A DNA stretch of 64,000 nucleotides from JAGOUA01 sp964645655 (GTDB lineage Bacteria; Patescibacteriota; Patescibacteriia; 2-12-FULL-60-25), in assembly GCA_964645655.1 (NCBI GenBank), contig CAZXZS010000001.1, positions 372,001 to 436,000 of the forward strand, written 5' to 3'. Positions 17,530 to 25,221 of the stretch are shown here, piece by piece. The position numbers and the translations under genes are program-made. Position 1 is the stretch's first letter; the number at the start of each line of letters is the position of its first letter. The notes below the pieces were generated by a model. The model worked only from the letters and a program-made list of their open reading frames with translations, did not search any database and was not told the DNA's origin.

Positions 17530-18162
17530 TTATACGAGACTGCTTCTTGGAATCTCGGCTTGATCGGAAGCCGCGGCCATTCGGGCGACCTCTTGGTCTC
17601 GCCATTTGCCGATCATGATTTTTTCAAAGTTATTTTCTGCCTGTCGTTCAAGTTCGGTATCGCCTTGCTGGTTGTAGTACATCTTTTTGCCCCACTCGAC
17701 GTAGGCTTGGTGGTACAGCTTTTCTACTTCCGGCTCATCATTGTCGGAGGCAAAGTCGTCTGAGATCCGCACAAAGACCAGATTCATGCTGTCACCGTCT
17801 TTGGTCGGTATTGCTATCGGATAAAACGAACCGCCGAGCAGGTAGACTGCATGGTTGGTGTAGTCGCTTCGTTTTCGGAAGTCGATCAGTTTATAGGGTT
17901 GCGTGTCAGTGCCGACTCTCAATTCCATATACGCTCGAAAATTTTCGGGGACCGGGTATTTGTTCTGATTTGCTACGGATGTGTATGGCTGTTCAGTTTT
18001 CAGATAGTCCCAGTAATCAAACGATTGGTTTTGGTCATTTGCTGGACGCCAACTCTGCACCTTTTCATCAGCTTTCTGCACCCATGTGTTGAGCAAAGTG
18101 TCGTCGATGGTCTGATCATCGAGTTCATTCTTTATTCCTGTTTTGATTGCGCCTCTGGTCAT
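17530..18162 (-). CDS. Probable head-tail connector/tail adaptor protein
   Basis: 210 aa. Starts with a helical segment (AIKTGIKNELDDQTIDDTLLNTWVQKADEKV), then a beta-rich middle with YPVPENFRAYMELRVG, and ends helical (LYHQAYVEWGKKMYYNQQGD). This order resembles adaptor proteins that sit under the portal and carry the short tail (phage gp4/gp11-type). Its place beside the hub-like gene supports this. No firm family name can be given. Confidence 0.5.
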   Translation of the reverse strand: MTRGAIKTGIKNELDDQTIDDTLLNTWVQKADEKVQSWRPANDQNQSFDYWDYLKTEQPYTSVANQNKYPVPENFRAYMELRVGTDTQPYKLIDFRKRSDYTNHAVYLLGGSFYPIAIPTKDGDSMNLVFVRISDDFASDNDEPEVEKLYHQAYVEWGKKMYYNQQGDTELERQAENNFEKIMIGKWRDQEVARMAAASDQAEIPRSSLV

Positions 18163-18168
18163 AGTGGT

Positions 18169-18483
18169 TTAGATGTCATCACGGATGATGATTGATAGTT
18201 GCTTGTAGCCGGTCTGGATTTTTCCGTCCGGGAACGTAACCTCGACCTCACCCAGATACGTTGCGACTGTGTTTGTGTCTGAACCCGTCCAGCTGTAGCG
18301 GCATTTGCCTTTTGTGGCATCGGTGATCGTGCAAGCCACGCCGTTGATCTTTACCGATCCGGTGGTTGCATCTTTCATGTAGAACTTCACCGTGCACCCG
18401 GTTAAATCCACCGGTGCACCGTCTTGCGTCAAGGTGAATTCGAGTGGAGGACGAGTGTCGTTTTGTACAATTTTTATGCTCAT
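18169..18483 (-). CDS. BppU-like N-terminal domain protein
   Basis: 104 aa, an Ig-like beta domain with RPPLEFTLTQDGAPVDLTGC and KCRYSWTGSDTNTVATYLGEVEV, the pattern of the N-terminal domain of baseplate upper proteins (BppU, DUF2479), which attach receptor-binding proteins to a tail tip. Here it stands alone. Its start is just downstream of the connector gene, and it overlaps the repeat protein by an ATGA, so the two are probably made together. Confidence 0.7.
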   Translation of the reverse strand: MSIKIVQNDTRPPLEFTLTQDGAPVDLTGCTVKFYMKDATTGSVKINGVACTITDATKGKCRYSWTGSDTNTVATYLGEVEVTFPDGKIQTGYKQLSIIIRDDI

Positions 18484-19823
18484 AGATTTATGTCTTGCTT
18501 TTTGCTCGGCAAAGCAACATCGGTTTTTGCCGTTTGCAGTTGCTGACCTTGCCGAGCCGTTTTGACCTCAACGCCTGGCTTGGCAGTGATGAGTCCGAGC
18601 GTTTCTCTCGCTGAAAGCATCAGGATTGATAATTTTGCCGATAACATTTCAACAGCAATCTTTACGCCAGCAGGAATTTTCCAGATATCCCACACGTACC
18701 GCAGTGCCTTGGCTATCAGTCCTCGGATATCGAGCAGGTATGTCCATTGCTTGCCGAGTGTGATCAGGATGTCGAACTTGTACGTCCACGTTTTTGGAAG
18801 CGTGATGAGAATATCCAGCACATACATCACTGACTTGGTGGCAAACTGGCGTATGTCGAGGAGGTAGGTCTCGATCTTTGCTATAAGAATTCTGATATCG
18901 AGCTTGTACGTTTCGACCTTGGTCACGAGGGCGTTGATATCGAACTTATAGGTCAGGATTCGGGCAATGAGGCTCGTAATGTCGAGCACGTAGGTCATCT
19001 GCTTTTGTACGTTCAGCAGAATGTCAGCCAGGTATGTTTCTATTTTTGCGACGAGACTCTGGATATCGAGCACGTACCGCAGATTCTTGGTGACAAAATT
19101 TCTGATATCCAGCACGTATGTCCATGCTTTTGATGCAAGCCCTCGGATGTCTAAAAGGTATGTCATTGACTCGCTGGCCAAGTTTCTGATATCGAGTTTG
19201 TAGGTCAGCATCTTTGCGACTGCATCACCGACGTCGAACAGGTAGGTTTTCAATCTCGTTGCGAGATTGCGGATGTCGAATTGGTAGATAGTAGTTTTAA
19301 TTGCGGACAGGAAGTTGTCGAACTTGTACGTCCACTGCTTGCCGAGGGTTATCAGTATGTCGAGCAAGTAATTCGGATATTTTCCGATCAGGTTTCGGAT
19401 GTCCAGCTTATAGGTCATCGTCATGATTGCTCCCCCGATGATGTCGAGCACGTAGATTATCGTCTTAGTTGCTCGGACGAATTCGTCTAGCAGGTACGTT
19501 ACGGTTTTGGTTGCCAAGTTTCGAATATCCAAGACGTAGACCATTGCTTTTGTCACTAGGTTTCGAATATCAAGCAAATACGTCAGAGATTTCATTGCAA
19601 GATTCCAAGCGTCGAACACGTAAGTCTCAACCTTTGTGGCAAGATTCCGAATGTCGAGGATGTATATCCTCACGTTCAGCACGGTGATGAATTCGTCAAA
19701 AAGATACGCGATCGGTTTTGCTATCAATCCAAACAGATCGAGCAAATAGCTCGTCGCCTTACTCACTGGACTTGAGCCAGTGTTGTTAAGTTGAGATGTG
19801 TTGAATTGGTAAGAGTTGAGCAT
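18480..19823 (-). CDS. Phage protein with 26 tandem 14-residue repeats
   Basis: 447 aa. After a 24-residue Ser/Asn-rich head come 26 back-to-back repeats of exactly 14 residues (25-388), without insertions. Consensus TYxLDIRNLxxKxx: an aromatic Tyr, hydrophobic at 4, near-invariant Asp at 5, hydrophobic at 6 and 9, Lys often at 12. A 59-residue tail with two similar SA(K/R) units follows. The strict register suggests a fibrous or solenoid shaft. Neighbours are the BppU-like protein and the tail spike, so it is probably part of the adsorption apparatus. No known repeat family is recognised. Confidence 0.75.
   Translation of the reverse strand: MLNSYQFNTSQLNNTGSSPVSKATSYLLDLFGLIAKPIAYLFDEFITVLNVRIYILDIRNLATKVETYVFDAWNLAMKSLTYLLDIRNLVTKAMVYVLDIRNLATKTVTYLLDEFVRATKTIIYVLDIIGGAIMTMTYKLDIRNLIGKYPNYLLDILITLGKQWTYKFDNFLSAIKTTIYQFDIRNLATRLKTYLFDVGDAVAKMLTYKLDIRNLASESMTYLLDIRGLASKAWTYVLDIRNFVTKNLRYVLDIQSLVAKIETYLADILLNVQKQMTYVLDITSLIARILTYKFDINALVTKVETYKLDIRILIAKIETYLLDIRQFATKSVMYVLDILITLPKTWTYKFDILITLGKQWTYLLDIRGLIAKALRYVWDIWKIPAGVKIAVEMLSAKLSILMLSARETLGLITAKPGVEVKTARQGQQLQTAKTDVALPSKKQDINL
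18660..19751 (-). repeat. Protein-coding tandem repeat, 26 units of 42 bp
   Basis: Degenerate 42-bp units in phase with the reading frame. Amino acids are far better conserved than bases, so the array is old and kept by selection at protein level. Confidence 0.8.
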
Positions 19824-19829
19824 AAGCGT

Positions 19830-21371
19830 TTATCCCGTTGCCGGTATGTTTGTTCCTCGTACTGAGTTGGCTCCTTGCAGTGAGATTTGAGCGGTGACTC
19901 CGTCTTTGCACACGTTGCCAATTATTAAGTTGAAGTCATCACCAGTAGCATTTTCCCGAATGTGGTATGCAACTTTGTTGGCCGAGCCCGCCTGGCAGTT
20001 GTTGCCAATGACCGTGTTGTAAGTCGAATAAGTCGTTCCGTTGTCGTCGAGAAAAATATCACTATAGGTGTTATTCGTACCTAAGCCGTTATCGTTGAAG
20101 ATGTTGCTTGAGATGACATTTTTCGATCCTCTGATTCTTACGCCATGCATACTGCAAAATCGGAACGTGTTTCCGACGATCGCATTTTGACCCGCACCAG
20201 CTTGCAGATAGATGGCCTCTTGGTTTGCGAGATATATGCTGTTACCGCTGATGGTGTTAGCTATAACGCCGGTGTCTGCCGCTCCTAAGATTGCTCGATA
20301 GGGCTGATAGAAGCTATTACCCGTGATTGCAGTTCTTCCGGTGCCTGCCGCAAGATAGACGCCTGTTTGGTAGTAAGCGATGCTTCCAAACCAATTCGCG
20401 GAGACATTGCAATTCACAGTTCCATTCAGATACACGCCATAAGAGGTATTGTCGACAAAGACGTTGCTGGCAATATTGTTGTAATGGGAATTCGAGTAAA
20501 CTCCGTAGGAGTTACGAATCAAGATGTTCCCGACAATATTATTAGTTTGTGAGCTTGAGAAAATACCAATGCCCGCACCTCCTGTATTTTCATCAATGAC
20601 GTTATTTTCGATAATGCTTTTGTCGGCAAAGATCAATTTCAAGCAGTCCAAGTAGCAATTTGTGAGTCGACATCCTCGGACTATGTTGCGGAGGGCTTTC
20701 GTTCCGGATGCGCCCCAGATGATAATCGCCGAACCGAGCGATGTTTGGTTAGCTCTATTGCCGTCTACCATCAGATCCTCCACGACACAGTCGTTCACTA
20801 TGGTCGTGCCATTGCCAACGCGAATAATGTCCACGTTGCCGGAGTTGGATAGGAATATCTTGGTTGATTTGCCCTCTCCTTGGAGAATTACGCTACTCTT
20901 GAGTATGTCGATACTCCCGGCGATGTTGTAGGTTCCTTTCTTGAGAAGCACAATTCCGCCGGTGGACGGCAAGTTGCTTAATGCGTCATTGATCTCGACT
21001 TCATCGGCAGTGCCGTCGCAGTTGTAATCACCCGAACCATCCGTTGCGACGATGATCTCGGTTCGGGTTTGGAAGTCGTCAAAGAGCTTGGCAGTCACTA
21101 AGAGTTCAAGGTGTGCGTTTTGCGCCCATGACTGAGCAGTGGTTCCTTCTTGAGCTCGAACGATGGTGAACGCATCGGTTGATTTTGCGGTGATCTTTAC
21201 GATCTCCCCGAGTGCGGCGTCGGTCGTGTAGAGGGTTGCGTGGAACGGAGCGGCCGGAAACTTCGCACCATCGCCGGACTGCACGTTCAAAGTCGTCGCT
21301 CCTGACGTGAGAGGATTGTCAGTGATTGTGCTTTTGGCGTTATTCTTTTTGGTGAGAAAATTCTTGGCCAT
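19830..21371 (-). CDS. Phage tail spike, right-handed parallel beta-helix
   Basis: 513 aa. Residues 1-105 form a beta-rich head (TTLNVQSGDGAKFPAAPF ... FTIVRAQEGTTAQSW) common to virion-attached spikes. From residue 110 a pectate-lyase-like beta-helix follows: DGTADEVEINDALSNLPSTG, GTYNIAGSI, then many N-x-(I/V)-x-x-N rungs (NNIVGNILIRNSYGVYSNS, NAIVGNTFRFCSMHGVRI). Such spikes bind and often cut surface polysaccharide. Whether it is an enzyme cannot be told. It is first in the adsorption block, directly upstream of the repeat protein. Confidence 0.85.
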   Translation of the reverse strand: MAKNFLTKKNNAKSTITDNPLTSGATTLNVQSGDGAKFPAAPFHATLYTTDAALGEIVKITAKSTDAFTIVRAQEGTTAQSWAQNAHLELLVTAKLFDDFQTRTEIIVATDGSGDYNCDGTADEVEINDALSNLPSTGGIVLLKKGTYNIAGSIDILKSSVILQGEGKSTKIFLSNSGNVDIIRVGNGTTIVNDCVVEDLMVDGNRANQTSLGSAIIIWGASGTKALRNIVRGCRLTNCYLDCLKLIFADKSIIENNVIDENTGGAGIGIFSSSQTNNIVGNILIRNSYGVYSNSHYNNIASNVFVDNTSYGVYLNGTVNCNVSANWFGSIAYYQTGVYLAAGTGRTAITGNSFYQPYRAILGAADTGVIANTISGNSIYLANQEAIYLQAGAGQNAIVGNTFRFCSMHGVRIRGSKNVISSNIFNDNGLGTNNTYSDIFLDDNGTTYSTYNTVIGNNCQAGSANKVAYHIRENATGDDFNLIIGNVCKDGVTAQISLQGANSVRGTNIPATG

Positions 21372-21385
21372 AGGTTATAAGTTCT

Positions 21386-22165
21386 CTATGCGGCGGTATC
21401 GCCCTCGGACTTCACCTGCGTTGAGTTTGCGGTAACTGCACCGGCACTGGTTGGCCACGTGAGGCGATACCAGAGACCGAAGTTTGCGGCCGGTGCAACG
21501 TCGCCGTTTTTCTGTCCAGCGGCCTTGCTTGCCATGTCACCGCCCTCGGCATTTCCGAGAGAAGCACCGGTGTACTTTTTGCCGTACCAGATAAAGCTGA
21601 TCTTTTTGTTGATGCCGATCGTGCCACGGGTCGTACCTCCCGATCCTTGTCGGATGGTTACGCTTCGTGATGCCGAGAGTGCACTGGCATATGCACCGTA
21701 GAGTTTTGAGAACGTCAAAGCTCCCACAACTTCGGTGGTGCCGTTCAGGGTTAAGTTCTCGGACTGTTTGTTTCCGGATGCATCCTCGCCGACAACAGTT
21801 ATCTGTCTGGTGTCAGCACCGTCGGAAACTACGGCGACAACGGCATTCGCACCGAACGCCGACATGTTTCCTTGAGCTCCGTCGGCATCATCGGCATGGT
21901 TGATCCCGAAGCCGAACGACAGGGCGGCATTGGTCGGTTGGCTTAAAAGCCATGACACGACGTTTTGCCACGTGAGCGTGCCGTGGGTATTTTTTCGGAA
22001 TATCTTTCTGTACTCCGTACCTCCGGCCGCCGCCTCGTCACCGGTTATGTCCGTGAAGAGGTTGTTATCGACGTTGTCCACGACTTCGGTTGCGGAAATA
22101 TCCGCACCATCGGAGTTTGCGTTGGTGGACTTATATTCTTTTAGGTCTGCAGATACTATTGCCAT
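21386..22165 (-). CDS. Phage structural protein
   Basis: 259 aa, Ala/Gly/Ser/Asn-rich and without long helices or hydrophobic segments. Blocks such as FGFGINHADDADG and VTIRQGSGGTTRGTIGINKKISFIWYGKKYTG look like beta domains. It lies between the capsid region and the tail spike, the place of minor head or head-fibre proteins. No family is recognised. Confidence 0.55.
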   Translation of the reverse strand: MAIVSADLKEYKSTNANSDGADISATEVVDNVDNNLFTDITGDEAAAGGTEYRKIFRKNTHGTLTWQNVVSWLLSQPTNAALSFGFGINHADDADGAQGNMSAFGANAVVAVVSDGADTRQITVVGEDASGNKQSENLTLNGTTEVVGALTFSKLYGAYASALSASRSVTIRQGSGGTTRGTIGINKKISFIWYGKKYTGASLGNAEGGDMASKAAGQKNGDVAPAANFGLWYRLTWPTSAGAVTANSTQVKSEGDTAA

Positions 22166-22177
22166 AAGCGTGGGGGG

Positions 22178-22543
22178 TTAGTTTTCTGGATTCTCTTGCA
22201 GGAGTTCGATCAGACGATCTTTGGTCTCTGATCCATCAAGCTCAATGCCTTTTTCCTCGGCCAGTGCTTGAAGCTCTTTTTTGGTGTGTTTCTGCAAGTC
22301 GCCGTCGACCTCCGGCTCTTTGGTTTTTTCGGCTTCATCGGATGCTTTCCAGAAGTCCACGTTGAATGTCGGTAGGGACTCCAGCTTCTCGATGATTTCC
22401 TTGTCTTGCGTTTCGAATTGACCGTCAACGAATAGGGCGTACTTACCCGGCACGTCGCCGACCTTAGTCCCGCCCTCGAATGTCGGCATTGCCGGTTTGA
22501 GGACGATCTTTAAGGATTTGATGTGGGAATTATATTTAGCCAT
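22178..22543 (-). CDS. Small capsid-region protein with HeH/LEM-like C-terminus
   Basis: 121 aa. The N-terminal 60 residues are beta-like (KIVLKPAMPTFEGGTKVG). An acidic linker is followed by KHTKKELQALAEEKGIELDG and then KDRLIELL, a helix-extended-loop-helix (HeH/SAP-like) motif often found at the end of small phage head proteins. It lies just downstream of the capsid gene, suggesting a head completion or decoration role. Confidence 0.6.
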   Translation of the reverse strand: MAKYNSHIKSLKIVLKPAMPTFEGGTKVGDVPGKYALFVDGQFETQDKEIIEKLESLPTFNVDFWKASDEAEKTKEPEVDGDLQKHTKKELQALAEEKGIELDGSETKDRLIELLQENPEN

Positions 22544-22639
22544 AAGTGTGAATGATTATTTTTTAATTACTGGCATCCGCTCTTACTCCTGGCTTCCACA
22601 TTGGTGAAAGCCAGCGAGTCAGAGCAGAGCCGTTGACGT

Positions 22640-23863
22640 TTAGACAACGCCCTTGAGCAATGCGTTCTTTTCGAAGTTGCATCTCTGTAAGCCGACTTCC
22701 GACTTGTACTGATCGACTTCCTCGTCAGCATCGTTGTCTTGGATGTTGGTTTCGAGCATGGTGTCTCGGCCATTCAACGGACAGTGCTTGAGCGTGGAGA
22801 GATCGACCACTACACCGATACCGGCGTACTGGTTGTCGAACATCGGGTGACGAACAATGTTCAGCGTTCCGAATGACGACTGGAACTTACGGATTTCTAC
22901 GCCGTAGGTCTTATCGCTCGGTACGATGTACATCTTGGAAGTTGCAAAGCCCTCCAAGTAGCCGAGTACGGTGTTACCGCAGAAGAAATACTTCTCGGAT
23001 GATCCGTACTTAAAGGCATAGTTCTGCAAGAACGAACGGAACTCCGGCTCGGTGAGAGACGAAGCGGCCTCATCTTGCACGTTGCCAGCGGCAACGATCG
23101 CTTCAAGAATGCCTCCGGTCAGACGCAATGGTTTGCCATCGGGCCCGGTGACTTCTTTCTTTTCACCAAACCAGTATCCACGTTCGACTTTCTTTGCTTG
23201 CTCGATACCATGCTTTGCTCGCAGGTACTTCAAGTCCGCACCGGGGTTGCCGGATGGGTAGAGCTTCGAAGCGTTTTCGGTTTGGGTGACACCGAATTTG
23301 GTCTTGAAGATTTGAGTGTAGTTGGTGACCTTTACGAGCTTGGTCGTATTGGAATCACCAGACTTCGATCCTTCCTCAAAGGCCGGGCCGATAACAAACA
23401 GCCAGTCGTTATCCAAGATAGCGGCCGCCGCTGTTGCACCGGCTCCACGAGTCACGGTGAGAGTATTCGTGGAGTAGTTGACCGAGGTGACGCGCATGAT
23501 TTCACCAGTTCGAGTGATTTTAATCAGGTCGAACTTGGAGAAAATCGCCGCGCTTGGGTTGTCTACGACCAACGCCGTATCGCCGGAGGTGTATCCGGCA
23601 CCGTTGTTGATCTGCGCCCATACGCCGGAGTACTGATCCTCGTATTCAGTAAACTCAGGGTTGTACACGACTCTCTTTTGGAGTGCCATGCCATTGAACT
23701 TGCCTCCACCGTCGCCGATCTTTCCGATTTGAGTCAAAAAGGCGGTGAGCGGTGATTCTCCTGGTTCAAGCAGGAAAATTTTATCGTCGACATCGGGAAT
23801 ACGCTGGGACTGTTCTATCGTCAGCGTGTTCCTCGTGCCTTGGATGTGCGTTGGTTCTGCCAT
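22640..23863 (-). CDS. Major capsid protein (SU10-like, DUF5309)
   Basis: 407 aa, HK97-fold capsid of the SU10/DUF5309 type. Signatures: the N-terminal RIPDVDDKIFLLEPGESPLT, the NPEFTEYEDQY segment, a beta insertion (IKITRTGEIMRVTSVNYSTN) and a C-terminal half with HPMFDNQYAGIGVVVDLSTL. No N-terminal delta domain is present; the separate scaffold gene lies just upstream. The start is fixed by MAEPTHIQGTRN, and the gene has no Shine-Dalgarno sequence. Confidence 0.88.
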   Translation of the reverse strand: MAEPTHIQGTRNTLTIEQSQRIPDVDDKIFLLEPGESPLTAFLTQIGKIGDGGGKFNGMALQKRVVYNPEFTEYEDQYSGVWAQINNGAGYTSGDTALVVDNPSAAIFSKFDLIKITRTGEIMRVTSVNYSTNTLTVTRGAGATAAAAILDNDWLFVIGPAFEEGSKSGDSNTTKLVKVTNYTQIFKTKFGVTQTENASKLYPSGNPGADLKYLRAKHGIEQAKKVERGYWFGEKKEVTGPDGKPLRLTGGILEAIVAAGNVQDEAASSLTEPEFRSFLQNYAFKYGSSEKYFFCGNTVLGYLEGFATSKMYIVPSDKTYGVEIRKFQSSFGTLNIVRHPMFDNQYAGIGVVVDLSTLKHCPLNGRDTMLETNIQDNDADEEVDQYKSEVGLQRCNFEKNALLKGVV

Positions 23864-23919
23864 AGGTTGTGGTTGTTACAGACCGGCAACCGCTCACTAG
23901 ACCTCAAATCTTATAAGCG

Positions 23920-24774
23920 TTACCGGACTTTATTTGGGTTGATACTTGAACCCACAAGATCGTCAAAAGGACTGCCTTGTGGTGTGTTGCCTTTGGTAGC
24001 TGGTGAGCCACCTCCGACACCGGATGCGTTTTCTCGCTCGAGATTCTTCACTTCCTCTTTCTTGAGAGCTTCATCGGCCGCTTTCTTTGCTTGCGAATCC
24101 TTTGTGATGGAGTCGTAGGCCAGTTGAAGTGTCCGGGCATTGAACGGAAGCTTTTCTTTCTCGATGATGTCGAGGATTTTGTGACCAACTTCGGGTTCTT
24201 TGAAGTCCTCGTGTTCACCGATCCATTTGTCGATCTCGGCTTTCGTCTTTGCCTTGGTCTCTCGCTCCTCAAGTTTTTTGTCGAGGATAGCTTCGATATC
24301 GGGCTCGTCCTTTGCTGGCTCTGCGTCGCTGGCTTTCATGGCTTCGGCAAGTGCCGCTTTCAGCTGTTCGGCCAGTTGCGGTTGCTTGACCAATGCCTTG
24401 TCGAGTATCGAGAGGAACTGATCGTTTTTCTCGCTTGCGGCTTTGAGGTCGTTGACCTCTTTACCTTGCTCGATGATCTTGGTCTGGGCTTCATCGTAAG
24501 AGCGACGCGCATCATCCTCGCTCTTAAACTTGCCCCAGAAGGACTTGTCGCCCTCGGGTTGTTTACCCTCGGGACTTTCGCTCTTATCGTTTGGCTTTAC
24601 GCCAGATTGATCCTCGGGTTTAGCCGGGGCGTCTGGTTTCTTTTCGGGTTGCTCTCCGCTCGGAGTGCCCGACGGAACTGCATTGACCGGTTGTTCCTTG
24701 CCGACTGCATCGTCAAAAGACGGAGTCTCTGGCTTTGCGTTCGGATCGGCGCCGGTAGTGTTTGGTTTTTCCAT
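23920..24774 (-). CDS. Probable scaffolding protein
   Basis: 284 aa, very acidic, rich in Glu, Lys, Ala and Pro and with little predicted fold. The first 90 residues are a Pro/Gly/Glu linker; from residue 100 long charged helices follow (SEDDARRSYDEAQTKIIEQG, LDKKLEERETKAKTKAEIDK), ending in a Gly/Ser/Pro-rich tail. This composition and its place directly upstream of the capsid gene are typical of phage scaffolds. Confidence 0.75.
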   Translation of the reverse strand: MEKPNTTGADPNAKPETPSFDDAVGKEQPVNAVPSGTPSGEQPEKKPDAPAKPEDQSGVKPNDKSESPEGKQPEGDKSFWGKFKSEDDARRSYDEAQTKIIEQGKEVNDLKAASEKNDQFLSILDKALVKQPQLAEQLKAALAEAMKASDAEPAKDEPDIEAILDKKLEERETKAKTKAEIDKWIGEHEDFKEPEVGHKILDIIEKEKLPFNARTLQLAYDSITKDSQAKKAADEALKKEEVKNLERENASGVGGGSPATKGNTPQGSPFDDLVGSSINPNKVR

Positions 24775-24851
24775 AGGCTTTTATAGCAACGGATTAATCC
24801 TTTTTCGGTCTGACCTCACTCAGACTTACTTTGGCGTCCGTTGATTTAATA

Positions 24852-24960
24852 AACCGAGCCCCTTTGCGGAGGCTCGGTTGGTCTCTCAAGATATGGAAAT
24901 CGCCAGAAATCCTATCTTAAGAGGCCAGCTGAACCTCTCAAAAAATGTTTGGCGATTTCC
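24852..24960 (-). other. Two stem-loops in the gap before the scaffold gene (leftward transcript)
   Basis: AACCGAGCC/GGCTCGGTT (24852-24860 with 24871-24879) and a second 11-bp perfect stem GGAAATCGCCA/TGGCGATTTCC (24895-24905 with 24950-24960) enclosing a smaller AGAGG/CCTCT hairpin. The gap 24775-24977 is the longest untranslated stretch inside the late operon. It could attenuate or process the message between the portal and the capsid genes. Confidence 0.55.
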
Positions 24961-24977
24961 TTTTGAATTGTTGTTGT

Positions 24978-25217
24978 TTATGTTGGTGCTTTCATATGTT
25001 CATCGTGAATGGTTTTAATCCGGAGCAGGATTACTCCCAAGCCCTCGGCTCGACCTTGATAAAATCTCATCTCATCGGCAGTGAGTCCTTTGTTGAGTAG
25101 CCACGTCTTGGTGACTTCGAGTTCATTGGCAATAAGTTCGGACAACGCATTAAAATACTTGGTCTCATAAAGATTGCTGATTGTTTCCTCGATGTCTTTG
25201 TGTAGTGTGTCGTTCAT
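24978..25217 (-). CDS. Small phage protein of unknown function
   Basis: 79 aa, mostly helical and charged (EETISNLYETKYFNALSELI, GRAEGLGVILLRIKTIHDEH). It starts 4 nt after the portal stop. The structured gap follows it. No family is recognised; a small head-assembly role is possible by position. Confidence 0.55.
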   Translation of the reverse strand: MNDTLHKDIEETISNLYETKYFNALSELIANELEVTKTWLLNKGLTADEMRFYQGRAEGLGVILLRIKTIHDEHMKAPT

Positions 25218-25221
25218 AGGT

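Noticed and set aside
18660..19751. CRISPR-like or satellite repeat array
   Set aside because: The 42-bp units are degenerate, continuous with no spacers, and in phase with one long protein frame.
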